Below are positions 1-8,526 of a DNA stretch of 36,611 nt, piece by piece. The DNA lies in IMG/VR virus record IMGVR_UViG_3300032242_000832, positions 1 through 36,611 of that record; one strand, 5' to 3'. Position numbers and translations under genes: made by a program. The stretch is from a virus. The notes beneath the pieces are model-generated. The model ran no database searches, was not told where the DNA came from, and saw nothing but the letters and a program-made list of their open reading frames with translations. Positions within the stretch are counted from its first letter, which is position 1, and each line of letters starts with the position of its first letter.

Positions 1-119
1 ACTCATTAAATGAGATTCAGATGGGCAACACAGGCTATATGGTAGATGTCTACGAAAATAGCTCTAAGCGTCTATCTAAACTTGAGGAAAAACTTAAACC
101 TTATGAGAGACTGCCATGA
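1..119 (+). CDS. 3' end of an unidentified gene (partial)
   Basis: An open frame runs in from the left edge and ends at TGA 117-119. The last codons read ...YENSSKRLSKLEEKLKPYERLP, a short charged helical tail. The stop overlaps the next gene's ATG in an ATGA arrangement, which supports translational coupling and shows that this is a real gene end. An internal ATG at 21 exists, but nothing suggests that it is the start. No function can be assigned from about 38 residues. Confidence 0.6.
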   Translation, partial: SLNEIQMGNTGYMVDVYENSSKRLSKLEEKLKPYERLP

Positions 120-457
120 AAACAACAGATCAAGTTTTAGCACAGAGAGGCGAGGTATATGGTGATTTTTTTGAGGGTGTTTCATTAGAAGCTGTTATCC
201 TTGAAAATATAAAGGACAGGTATCGCAAGACGCATAAGGCAGAAATGGATCCTGTCCATGTTATTTATCTATCTAAGATAGCCATGAAACTTTCTCGGAT
301 TGCCGTATCCCCCACACATTTGGATAGCTGGACGGACATTGCCGGCTATGCACGTTTAGTAGAACTTCAACTCACAAAGGAACAAAATCATGCCAAAAGT
401 AAGCAAAGAAAAGATGCCGCATCTACAAAAGATGCACACAACACTCAAGTTCGGTAA
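116..457 (+). CDS. DUF6378-like phage protein
   Basis: This 113-aa soluble protein has no membrane segment. Residues 5-90 match my memory of the DUF6378 family: an N-terminal LAQRGEVYGDF block, a middle helix containing KIAMKLSRI, and the closing DSWTDIAGYARLVE block. The family is common in phage genomes next to nucleotide-metabolism genes, but its activity is not known to me. The start overlaps the previous stop (ATGA). The 3' end overlaps the ThyX-like gene by 68 nt, so the Lys/Gln-rich tail after residue 92 is probably not part of the conserved domain. The three neighbouring plus-strand genes appear to form one operon. Confidence 0.7.
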   Translation: MKTTDQVLAQRGEVYGDFFEGVSLEAVILENIKDRYRKTHKAEMDPVHVIYLSKIAMKLSRIAVSPTHLDSWTDIAGYARLVELQLTKEQNHAKSKQRKDAASTKDAHNTQVR

Positions 458-1313
458 GCAAACACAACCGATAGAGTTTGTCAACCAGCTGGAAAACATT
501 AACGTCCAGATCGTCCATGCACCTACAATTCCAGAGTTTAGAAAAACCATCTCTGTGTTCTTAATGAACACATGGAATGACAAAATTCAATGGGAATTTC
601 TTGAAGAAGACATTAATCAAACCATTGATGAGCTGTTCAGATATGAGCTATTGCCAACCGCCATGGAAACCATTAACATCACATGGTCGGTTAATGGCAT
701 GGATATGATCGACACAACCCATCTGATTCGGCATAGACTATTTAGCTTTGCAGCTCAAGTCCACGGTGATAGGGATATGCGTGATGACCGTGTTATGGTT
801 AAACCTGGGATTATGGCTAATAAGGATTTCTATGAACGCTATAAAACAATCACTACTATGGCTAGAGATCTGTATGTGGACATGCTTGATAGCGGTCTTG
901 TTCACGGTCTGGACACTCGTACAATTATGCCTCGCAATTTTGAGCATTTTTATATGGTTCGTTGTACTATTAAAGACCTTATTGGTTACTGCATTATGCG
1001 CGGTGATGAGCAAATTCAAACAACTGTAGATAACATCATTGCTATGAAGCTATGGCTGGAGGTCTTAAAGAAGTATCCATTCTTAAAAGGATTGGTTGAC
1101 TTCCGTAAACCGGATGCTTTCTATCAACGGCAATCGGCCAAAGGTAAGACAAACATCTTTCCGCCTAATGCAAAGAATGACAACTTTGACTGGTGTGAAG
1201 AACAGTTCTACCATACACAAGGCAGAGATGACTACATAGGTAGTGAGACATACCTTAGAATCCGTGAAGACTTGCTTAACCAGATCGATTCGATTGAGAA
1301 GAAATACGTATGA
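390..1313 (+). CDS. ThyX-like (flavin-dependent thymidylate synthase family) protein, divergent
   Basis: This 307-aa protein carries a ThyX-type core. RHRLFSF is at residues 114-120, where the family has its RHR...S motif that binds FAD and dUMP. LDTRTIMP (174-181) is followed by a helix with DLIGYCIMRGDEQIQ, resembling the usual 'aR.vLP ... fl..R....aQ.EI' region. Canonical ThyX methylates dUMP using methylene-tetrahydrofolate and FADH2. The serine seven residues after RHR is valine here, and the protein is longer than most ThyX. The activity may therefore differ, for example on another pyrimidine or with another one-carbon step. An AAAGGA site lies 8 nt before ATG 390. The gene overlaps both neighbours. 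Confidence 0.72.
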   Translation: MPKVSKEKMPHLQKMHTTLKFGKQTQPIEFVNQLENINVQIVHAPTIPEFRKTISVFLMNTWNDKIQWEFLEEDINQTIDELFRYELLPTAMETINITWSVNGMDMIDTTHLIRHRLFSFAAQVHGDRDMRDDRVMVKPGIMANKDFYERYKTITTMARDLYVDMLDSGLVHGLDTRTIMPRNFEHFYMVRCTIKDLIGYCIMRGDEQIQTTVDNIIAMKLWLEVLKKYPFLKGLVDFRKPDAFYQRQSAKGKTNIFPPNAKNDNFDWCEEQFYHTQGRDDYIGSETYLRIREDLLNQIDSIEKKYV

Positions 1314-1561
1314 CTAGATGGGGTGAAATTGAGAACAAGCTTAAAGACATGACTTTAAGAAGTAGGAAACAGCTCTTTAAAGAGTTTAAGTCTGTTCATG
1401 TCAATTGGCACCAACCCACATTTGATGCCTTAGGTGAAGTAGTTGTTCACCTGAGGCGTCAGGTCGATGTATGCGAAGAGTACAAAATCCCTAAACAGCT
1501 ACTAAATAGAAGCGTTAGACACTATCGCTACTATGTTCTAAGACAGAAGATTGTCCATTAA
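1310..1561 (+). CDS. Small basic protein of unknown function
   Basis: This 83-aa protein is basic and predicted helical, with many Arg, Lys, His and Tyr residues (for example SVRHYRYYVLRQK near the C-terminus). It has no cysteine pair, signal peptide or membrane segment. Its ATG overlaps the ThyX-like stop (ATGA), so it belongs to the same operon. Its TAA overlaps the stop of the opposite-strand gene. I do not recognise the family. Composition would allow nucleic-acid binding, but that is only a guess. Confidence 0.6.
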   Translation: MTRWGEIENKLKDMTLRSRKQLFKEFKSVHVNWHQPTFDALGEVVVHLRRQVDVCEEYKIPKQLLNRSVRHYRYYVLRQKIVH

Positions 1562-2766
1562 GGCTTGTCAGGCGCTGTCTTATCAGTCATTGCATGGTAG
1601 CCTTGGTATGCCAGACCTGGAAGAGTAAGCCCGAAACCAATTGCCTTGGTGTAAGGTGACGGTATCATTCCGACCAAGCCGCCAACCCCTGTGAGGCCTG
1701 CCAGTACACCTTCTGTGGTGTTGCCCTTCTGAATCTCATTGTAAGCATGTATCAGTTCGGCACCAGACAAGCCACCCATGATCATATTGAAACCAGGAAT
1801 CTTGGATAGGAAAGATCTAGCCTTGTCAAGCTCTTCCAATGCAGCTTGTGCGCCTGCTTTGGCTTGTTGGGCAGTATTTACTGCTGTCTTTGCTGAAGTA
1901 AGCGACTTAGGCTGTGGTGCATCAATTGCAACATGCTTATTCTTTAAAGCTTCGGCAGCGGCTGAATCTTTAATGGCTTGAGCATGTGCATCTTCTGCTT
2001 GCTTAAGTCTTTCCATTGCGCTTAATTGGTCAGGCGTATGCACAGGCGCAGATGCTAGCTCATGTGGAACAATCAATCGGCTGGACTGTGTATAACCTGT
2101 CAATGGCACTCGTTGGCTTGAAGGCAATCCGGCTTTTGAGCCTGAAATACCTTTTCTTACTGCATTGGCTTCAACAATCTCGCCCATTTTGCCTGAGTGA
2201 CGAAGAGCACCTTGTGATAGTGAACCAGGAATTTCAGATGTCCCCGGTGCTAACTCGGCAATTGTTGATTCAGCCGCAGGAAGAACTCCTAGATCATTAG
2301 CAGCTTGTCTTGCTGCATTTAGCTCATCACGTGCTGATTCAAGTGTTGACTGTGCACTTTGGTGTTGCTTAATGATCTGGTCAAGTGTATTAGCATGTGC
2401 TGCTTGTTCGGCTTCAAGAGTCTTATTTGCAACCCCAAGCTCTGATTCAATGCCAGTTAATCTTGCTTTTGCAGCAGTTAAGTCAGGAGACTTATATGCA
2501 GGAACACGGGATCCGATTGCTGCACCAGCAAGACTTCCAACCACTTCACCTGCACCCATAGAAGACTTTTGCTTTGGTGCAGTTGTCGTGGTCGTGGTTG
2601 TACCCTTCTTTATTTCAGGCAAAGGATCTGCTAACTTGGGATCTGCATTCTTAAGCGCTGTAATGTCAGGATCTTCATCAATGTTTTGATTAGACTTTTG
2701 CTGTTGAGACTCAGCATCCTGCAAAGCTTGAACATCAGGGTCAACAGCTGTGTTTGTGGTTGCCAT
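1558..2766 (-). CDS. Ala/Gln-rich virion protein, probable ejection protein
   Basis: This 402-aa protein is the last gene of the minus-strand virion operon. It starts with an acidic Gln/Asp-rich segment. A Thr run (about residue 56) follows, then a long Ala-rich coiled-coil-like region (about 80-320). It ends with a hydrophobic Gly-rich stretch (about 325-390, with GVLAGLTGVGGLVGMI) that could insert into a membrane. Together with position after three similar proteins and downstream of the nozzle, this fits an internal virion protein released with the DNA. No lytic or enzymatic motif is visible. I do not recognise a named family. Confidence 0.6.
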   Translation of the reverse strand: MATTNTAVDPDVQALQDAESQQQKSNQNIDEDPDITALKNADPKLADPLPEIKKGTTTTTTTAPKQKSSMGAGEVVGSLAGAAIGSRVPAYKSPDLTAAKARLTGIESELGVANKTLEAEQAAHANTLDQIIKQHQSAQSTLESARDELNAARQAANDLGVLPAAESTIAELAPGTSEIPGSLSQGALRHSGKMGEIVEANAVRKGISGSKAGLPSSQRVPLTGYTQSSRLIVPHELASAPVHTPDQLSAMERLKQAEDAHAQAIKDSAAAEALKNKHVAIDAPQPKSLTSAKTAVNTAQQAKAGAQAALEELDKARSFLSKIPGFNMIMGGLSGAELIHAYNEIQKGNTTEGVLAGLTGVGGLVGMIPSPYTKAIGFGLTLPGLAYQGYHAMTDKTAPDKP

Positions 2767-2775
2767 GTTATATCC

Positions 2776-4662
2776 TTATCTCTGTTTTAACAGCAATTTG
2801 TCAAGACCACGAAGCTGTTTGCCATACATGTCAATTTGACTGTCATAGCCTGATGACGGATCTTGGAAGAACATCTGCGGTTTCTTCACTGCATCAGGCT
2901 TTTGCTTAAGGTATGAATTGTAGATGTTATATATGTTCTGTTCATTGTTGTGCTGAAGTATACGTTTTCTTGCCCAATAATCAATAGCATGCGGCATATT
3001 ATCCATACTTGCAATTGCACGGCTTAACTGTTGATCTTCATAGTTGGTTAACCTCCCACCGATGGCATCACGGTTCAAGCTTAAGTTAGCCACGGTCTCT
3101 TCAGAGATGGCATTTAATGCTCTAGTTGCCAATAGCTTTTGTCGATCATTTAAGTTTAAGTTACGGACCAAGTCATCCACATCAATATTGACATGACCAA
3201 AGTGGCCGATACCTACACCAGTATTGATTAACTGACCTACTGCTTTAGCTGTCCGTTGAATTACGGTGTCAACATCTTTTGCTTGCAATACGGCAAACAC
3301 TTGCTGCCCTTCAGGGTCATTAGCAATGTCACGTAAAGTTTGCAAGTTATTGATCGCTTGTTGATTAACAGCAGGTTTAAATGCTGTTATAGCAGAAACT
3401 TTTGTGTTCCAGTCTTTTGTGCTTGCAAGAAGTGCAGATTTCTCAGCTTCAGCTTGAGTTTGTATATTTAACTCTTGTTTCTTCTGTTCAAGTGCTCTTT
3501 GCTGTGAAGGTGCAAGCGACGTTGCTGGTGCCTGTACTGGTGCTGGTGCTGGTGCAGCAACTGGTGTGGCAACTGGTGTGGCAACTGGTGCAGGAAGCGA
3601 TGCAACAGGCATTGATGCAGGTGGTGGTGCAGCTTGACCGGTTGCAGATCTCTTATCAATCTCTTTTTGCAGACTAACAATATTCCGCATTGATTCTGTA
3701 GCAGCATCTTGATTATTTGCAACTTGTGCTGCATCCAATCTTTTCTTCTCTACCGCTAATCTTGTCTGCAACATTTGCAAAGGTGATTGTCCTGCATTAA
3801 CAACAGGCGCAGCAGGCATAGGTGCAGTAGGTACAGGTGCAGCTGACACAGGTGCAGCCGGTTTTACAGCTGGTGCCGGTGCTGGTGTCCCAGGAGGCAC
3901 AATAGTAGGCTTAAGAACACTTGTATCAGGTGCAGTAGGCAATGGTTCAGTCGCGCTAATGTCAATACCGTATGTTTTAGCAGCGGCTGGACCCACCTTA
4001 TCCACAAATTCAGCTTCAGCTCGTTTCCTTGCAGCTTGATCATTACCTGCTTGCAATACTTTAAGCTGTAATTCAGTCGCAGCTTGTGCTATCTTTAGTG
4101 TTTCAAGTTGCTGTGTAAAGTTTTTAGCTTTTTCACCACTTGTAAACTCTTTCTCTTTAAGCTGTGTATTGATTTGCTTATCAGTAATGTCGGCATACTT
4201 AGAGACTATCTCGCCTACTTTAGGATTTTTAGCAGCAATTGCTAAGTAAGCTTTAGGGTCAATGTTCTTAAGTTGGTCTTGTGTTTGCGGACTTACATTA
4301 CCAGTTGTAAGTTCTTCTTGCAACTGCACAGGATTAGAACCTACAGCATTTGCAAGCATTTGAAGTGCTTCGGCTTGGCTTTGTACTTCATACTTTTTAC
4401 CTGCAACATCGGCTCTAAGCATTGCAATTGACGGTTCAAGTGCTTGCTGTCTTTGAATGCCTGCACCTACTGCACCTGCAGCTTTTCCAAGACCTTCACC
4501 AAATGATCCGGTTTGACCAGGATTTAAAAAACCTGCAGCAACATCAAACCAGTTAGTTTGTTGTCTGTTTTCAAGCGACTTTAATACTTGGTCAAGTGCA
4601 TTGACATACATTGTCCGAGTATCTTCATCGGCGCTTGCGGGTAGTGTAGGTAATGCTGGCAT
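2776..4662 (-). CDS. Probable internal virion / ejection protein with Pro-Ala linker
   Basis: This 628-aa protein has three parts. The N-terminal domain (1-220) contains NWFDVAAGFLNPGQTGSFGE, a block I have seen at the start of ejection-type proteins in other podovirus-like phages, followed by Ala/Gln-rich helices. The middle (about 250-400) is a low-complexity Pro/Ala/Val linker with short tandem repeats. The C-terminal helical domain (400-628) has no recognisable catalytic motif. The gene lies 9 nt downstream of the preceding Ala/Gln-rich gene and 9 nt upstream of the next, in the block after the nozzle. The role in DNA delivery is inferred from composition and position. Confidence 0.65.
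   Translation of the reverse strand: MPALPTLPASADEDTRTMYVNALDQVLKSLENRQQTNWFDVAAGFLNPGQTGSFGEGLGKAAGAVGAGIQRQQALEPSIAMLRADVAGKKYEVQSQAEALQMLANAVGSNPVQLQEELTTGNVSPQTQDQLKNIDPKAYLAIAAKNPKVGEIVSKYADITDKQINTQLKEKEFTSGEKAKNFTQQLETLKIAQAATELQLKVLQAGNDQAARKRAEAEFVDKVGPAAAKTYGIDISATEPLPTAPDTSVLKPTIVPPGTPAPAPAVKPAAPVSAAPVPTAPMPAAPVVNAGQSPLQMLQTRLAVEKKRLDAAQVANNQDAATESMRNIVSLQKEIDKRSATGQAAPPPASMPVASLPAPVATPVATPVAAPAPAPVQAPATSLAPSQQRALEQKKQELNIQTQAEAEKSALLASTKDWNTKVSAITAFKPAVNQQAINNLQTLRDIANDPEGQQVFAVLQAKDVDTVIQRTAKAVGQLINTGVGIGHFGHVNIDVDDLVRNLNLNDRQKLLATRALNAISEETVANLSLNRDAIGGRLTNYEDQQLSRAIASMDNMPHAIDYWARKRILQHNNEQNIYNIYNSYLKQKPDAVKKPQMFFQDPSSGYDSQIDMYGKQLRGLDKLLLKQR
3557..3592 (-). repeat. 12-nt tandem repeat encoding Val-Ala-Thr-Pro units
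   Basis: Three consecutive copies of gcaactggtgtg (the third ends ca instead of tg) lie in the linker of the 628-aa protein. They encode the repeated PVATPVATPVA segment. The flanking sequence continues as degenerate Pro-Ala repeats on both sides, which is typical of slippage-prone linker DNA. Confidence 0.8.
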
Positions 4663-4671
4663 TTTTTATCC

Positions 4672-5868
4672 TTAAACGATCGGTTCACCATTTTGATCTA
4701 ACCACACATTGCTAAATGGATCCCATTGAGCCGCATCAGGCGGCGGATTGTCAAGTGACCAATTGCTTGCATTAGTCGACGGTCCTGACTGTGCAGACGG
4801 AATATTAGGCGTATAAGCGCCTGAAGGTGTAGAGGATGATCCAAGCTTAGACAACCAATCACCTATGAGACCTGAAGTTCCATACACAGTATTTCCGCTT
4901 GCATCTTTTGTGGTTGCAGTTCCAAACAATTGTTTGCCAAGATTGGTATTACTAACACCAGCAAGAAGTGAACCCATGCCTGCAATTGTTGACAATGTCG
5001 ACGGTGAATATTGACCTGCTTGACCAGGGCCTGTGTATGTCGATGACACATTGGTTGGCACATTAAAGCCTTTCAATGCATTAGCTGCTGTTGTCAATGT
5101 CTGCAATGGAAACAACTGCTGGTTCTGACCAATAGTTTGTTGTTGTGCACCTAGTGTCGAAAGTGCATTGACATCACCAAGACCTAAGTTCTGAGTGGTT
5201 GATGCTAAATTTTGACCTGTTGTGGCTCTTGACAAATCCAATTGACCTTGCGTGCCGGCTTGATTACCTGCAATCTGTGCTAATTGTGCTTGTCTTGCTG
5301 CATCGGCTTGAGCTGCTGACATTGCATTTTGATAGCCAGACTGCAATGCTTGACTTTGTTGTGCAGTAATGCCTAAGCCTGCATTGGCAATGTTCTGTGC
5401 AAGTGCTTCAGCGCCACGTTGTGAACCAAACTGACCTGCACCAACAATACCTGCAGTTGTTTGTGGCGCCAATGTCTGTGCGATGTTCTGCTGACCTAGT
5501 GCTCCAATCTTATTTACAACATCCTGTGTATATGGGTTCATGTAATCCTGGATGTTCTGATAGGACGGCAGGGCCGCACTAGACATATAAGGCTGAGCCG
5601 CAGTAGGTATGTTGACACCGCCTGCTTGTGTAAGTGCACCTTGAGCTTCGGTAAGAGCAGGCTGATAGTTGCCTACATTCTGACCGACTTTTTGGAATGC
5701 TTGCTGTTGAAGTTCAGTAGGTCCGACATATTGCGCATTCTTTGCAACGTCCATGCCCTGGGTTGCAATCTGATTCAGCGCATTTGTATAGAACTGAGGA
5801 GCAGTTGTTGTCTGCGCCGTTGTTGACGATATGTTAGGTAGTGGAGTGCCTTCGGTTAAAGCTGCCAT
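4672..5868 (-). CDS. Gln/Ala-rich internal virion protein
   Basis: This 398-aa protein has a conserved-looking core around residues 100-220. It begins with a YMNPYTQDVVNKI motif, then AGQFGSQRGAEAL, then an Ala/Gln helix (QSQALQSGYQNAMSAAQAD). I recall this motif order in proteins from many short-tailed and some other phages, usually encoded near ejection proteins. The C-terminus (about 300-398) is Ser/Pro/Asn-rich, ending in a Trp-containing tail. There is no signal peptide or catalytic motif. It follows the 677-aa gene with a 3-nt gap. Function as a DNA-injection or internal core protein is inferred. Confidence 0.65.
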   Translation of the reverse strand: MAALTEGTPLPNISSTTAQTTTAPQFYTNALNQIATQGMDVAKNAQYVGPTELQQQAFQKVGQNVGNYQPALTEAQGALTQAGGVNIPTAAQPYMSSAALPSYQNIQDYMNPYTQDVVNKIGALGQQNIAQTLAPQTTAGIVGAGQFGSQRGAEALAQNIANAGLGITAQQSQALQSGYQNAMSAAQADAARQAQLAQIAGNQAGTQGQLDLSRATTGQNLASTTQNLGLGDVNALSTLGAQQQTIGQNQQLFPLQTLTTAANALKGFNVPTNVSSTYTGPGQAGQYSPSTLSTIAGMGSLLAGVSNTNLGKQLFGTATTKDASGNTVYGTSGLIGDWLSKLGSSSTPSGAYTPNIPSAQSGPSTNASNWSLDNPPPDAAQWDPFSNVWLDQNGEPIV

Positions 5869-5871
5869 GAG

Positions 5872-7905
5872 TTATCCTTTAAGGTATTCTAAAGGCGACT
5901 TAGCCTTTGGGGGAATTTTGTCAACAGGTGCTGATCGCTTATGCTTTCTAATTGCTTCACGCATTTCATCTAACCGCTTAGCACCTGCATCGGATGAGCC
6001 GTTTCCTAAAGCTGCTACTGTGTCGGCATCGAACACATACTCGCCATCTGCCAGCATTGCAGGAATGTCATCCGACTGGCCATCGCCTCTGCCTTTAACA
6101 TAATGACCAGTCTGACCTGTCACAAATTCAGGTGTATGACCATATTCTTGTTGATGAATCGTACCACCTAAAGCATATGAGCCTAGTGTAGGAAGCACAG
6201 AAGGAGCACCAGTCGGCTGAATCATCTTTAACCCATTTTGTATAAGGTTTGCCGCATGCTGTTCATCTTGTGCATCCATGAATCTACGGAAATATGCATC
6301 AGATGAATTAGCATTCTGTGTTTTTAATGCATTTTGCAGTGGACTGGCAACACTACCACCGGACTTATACATAGGCCGTTGACCACTAATTGCATTAAGA
6401 CCATAAGCCATTAAATTACTTGTTGGGTATTCTTGATTTCCAGGCGATGTGTCTGCAGTAGGCGAAAGATATGTCGGAATCTGTTGCTGTTGTGCAGTCA
6501 GAGGGCTTGTGATAGGCATAGACGAATCCTGTTCTGGAAGAGTATCTATTAATGAATTAAGTAGTTTAGGGTCAGTATCACCAAATTCAGGGTATAGCTG
6601 AACAAGCTTTCCTAGAATATCATTCTTGTTTTTAGGGATTGCAGTGTTCAACCATGTAGGTGTAAGAAATCCAGGCAATGGTGCTGCCGTTGTTGATGTT
6701 GATGTTGATGTTGTATCAGTAGGTGCAAGATTCGACAATTCTTGAGGATTAAATGTAGTTGGTGCACTTGATACGGTTGACAAAGGTGCATGCTGTGTAA
6801 TTTTTCCTGATGCACCTTGTGTTGGCAAATAAGCAGGGTCAACAGGCATCACAGGCTGACCTGTAATGTTTGGATTGTTGATAAACGAGGCTGGATTGCC
6901 AAGTACAGGTGCAGCTCCTTGAGGTGTTACACCTAATGCACCTACTACTGCAGGCGTATTATCAGGTCCTGTCACTGTAGGTGCTGTCAAACCTTGCCCA
7001 CCACCCATAGACTTAATAGCAGGTGATGTAGGAATTTGAAGTGCAGGTGCACCTGTTAATGGACCAGTAAGAGTGTAATCAACAGGTGTAAACCCAACAT
7101 TGTTTGCACCTGTAGTTGACAAAGGCGCTTGCATACCTGCACCAGTCTCAGGATTAACCTCATTAGCTGCTAAATTGGATGCCGATAATGGTGGTATGAA
7201 TGAGTAGTTTGGATTAACTGATGTGTCAATCGGTTGTGATGAAAGTGGTGCCTCATTTGTAGGCATAAGCGATTCTGATTGACCAAAATCAGCAGGCAAA
7301 GGCGCAGGAAATGGATTGCTTGAAGGTGATAAGAAATAGTCTTTGGCAATATTGAAACCTGAACCTGCCAATGAAGTAGAAAGAGCATTTCCTATTTGAT
7401 CACTTGTTCCACCACTTAAAGCAGTTGTCACCATATTAGTGCCTGCTTTTGTAAGTGCATTAGATACAGTTGGGTTCTGTAGCATGTCATTGATTTGACT
7501 TGCAGCAAGAGAAGAACCAGTGCTTATAACAGCGCTTGAAGCAGAATTTGCAATTGCTTTATCAAGTGGCACGCCTAGTGCAACCTGAATACCAGTGGAT
7601 GCAATTGCTGTACCAGCAACAGACGGAATGCCTAATTGATCTGATATGTAACTACCTGCCGATGGAGCAGAAGAAGCCAATGCAGCTTTTGCCATGTCTT
7701 CAACAGAACCGCCATTCATACCTGTCACAATTGCAGATGAAATAGGTGCAGGCACACCTGCCACTGTCAATGCAATAGTTTCTATTGTAGGCAGTGGATT
7801 TTTAATTATGTTTTCAGCAGTTTTGACAACAGTATTGACAACTTTGCCGCCAAAGTCTACAACACCTTGAACTAAGTTACCCGCTGCTTTTGCTACACCA
7901 CCCAT
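5872..7905 (-). CDS. Large ejection-like virion protein with conserved C-terminal domain
   Basis: This 677-aa protein opens with Gly/Ala/Val-rich amphipathic helices (1-200) that could associate with membranes. A long Pro/Ser/Thr/Asn-rich region (200-500) follows, then a Tyr-Lys-Ser-Gly-Gly element near 515. The last 90 residues form a compact, charged domain containing GDGQSDDIPAMLADGEYVFD and ALGNGSSDAG, which I recall as a recurring phage domain of unknown role. It overlaps the upstream gene by one base (TAATG). Position and composition suggest an injected internal protein. The C-terminal domain may be its packaging or docking part. Confidence 0.65.
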   Translation of the reverse strand: MGGVAKAAGNLVQGVVDFGGKVVNTVVKTAENIIKNPLPTIETIALTVAGVPAPISSAIVTGMNGGSVEDMAKAALASSAPSAGSYISDQLGIPSVAGTAIASTGIQVALGVPLDKAIANSASSAVISTGSSLAASQINDMLQNPTVSNALTKAGTNMVTTALSGGTSDQIGNALSTSLAGSGFNIAKDYFLSPSSNPFPAPLPADFGQSESLMPTNEAPLSSQPIDTSVNPNYSFIPPLSASNLAANEVNPETGAGMQAPLSTTGANNVGFTPVDYTLTGPLTGAPALQIPTSPAIKSMGGGQGLTAPTVTGPDNTPAVVGALGVTPQGAAPVLGNPASFINNPNITGQPVMPVDPAYLPTQGASGKITQHAPLSTVSSAPTTFNPQELSNLAPTDTTSTSTSTTAAPLPGFLTPTWLNTAIPKNKNDILGKLVQLYPEFGDTDPKLLNSLIDTLPEQDSSMPITSPLTAQQQQIPTYLSPTADTSPGNQEYPTSNLMAYGLNAISGQRPMYKSGGSVASPLQNALKTQNANSSDAYFRRFMDAQDEQHAANLIQNGLKMIQPTGAPSVLPTLGSYALGGTIHQQEYGHTPEFVTGQTGHYVKGRGDGQSDDIPAMLADGEYVFDADTVAALGNGSSDAGAKRLDEMREAIRKHKRSAPVDKIPPKAKSPLEYLKG

Positions 7906-8291
7906 TATTTCACCTCAACAGTGATTTGATATTCACCATTCGATTGCTTACTATGAAAAGGAATCTTTGTCATCTTAAGTAAGCGAAGGACTTGAGGATC
8001 GTCAACATTGCCATTCAACTTCTTAAATCCAGCCACTTTAAATGCATGATAAAAGCTTTTAAATGCTTCGACAATTGTAGGCGGTTGATCCATTGTCGCA
8101 AAATGGACATCAGCAACGCCTTTGCTAAGAATGTTATAGATGGCTAATGTGTTCTTATGGCGCAAAATTCTAGTCTTACCACTATTCACACCAGACCAGA
8201 GTGCATCATGCACAGCATTAAAATCATGGCCTGTTCTTTCGGCATCATGCTGAATAATGTCTTCTGCACTTAGTCTTTGTTTTGTCGCCAT
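7905..8291 (-). CDS. Small soluble phage protein in tail/ejection block
   Basis: The protein is 128 aa from the ATG at 8291. A TTG at 8303 would add four residues, but that start lies inside the upstream gene. It is mixed alpha/beta and soluble, with IIQHDAERTGHDFNAVHDAL near the N-terminus and a basic C-terminal half. The upstream stop is 1 nt before this ATG, indicating coupling. Position between the nozzle and the large ejection-like proteins suggests a small virion or assembly protein. I do not recognise a family. Confidence 0.6.
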   Translation of the reverse strand: MATKQRLSAEDIIQHDAERTGHDFNAVHDALWSGVNSGKTRILRHKNTLAIYNILSKGVADVHFATMDQPPTIVEAFKSFYHAFKVAGFKKLNGNVDDPQVLRLLKMTKIPFHSKQSNGEYQITVEVK

Positions 8292-8292
8292 C

Positions 8293-8526
8293 TCATTGCC
8301 CAATCGTCATAATGCCAACAAGCTGCTGTGCCCAACTTTGCCATGTAAGAAAACCTCTAGAGTCAGGCACTGCTGAATTTCCGAAGTAACCTATGCCAGA
8401 CACACCATCTGCCCATTCACGCCATTTATCCTCAGGTACTGTTCCAAGCTGATTAGATGCAAACTGTTCAGCCATTCGACGGCACCAGCTATCCCATGTG
8501 TGTCCTCGAGGATCAAAGACTACCAT
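8293..8526 (-). CDS. Small Trp-rich phage protein
   Basis: This 77-aa protein has six tryptophans, including DSWCRRM, DKWREWADGV and TWQSWAQQLVG. It starts at ATG 8526, which shares one base with the stop of the nozzle gene (TAATG), and it ends 1 nt before the next ATG. The tight coupling on both sides argues for a real gene. It probably works with the tail nozzle or the following protein, perhaps as a small structural or assembly factor. The family is not recognised. Confidence 0.6.
   Translation of the reverse strand: MVVFDPRGHTWDSWCRRMAEQFASNQLGTVPEDKWREWADGVSGIGYFGNSAVPDSRGFLTWQSWAQQLVGIMTIGQ

Noticed and set aside
6690-6720. Short GTTGAT-type repeat
   Set aside because: It is a coding Ser-Thr run inside the 677-aa gene. 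It is not a separate element or CRISPR-like array.
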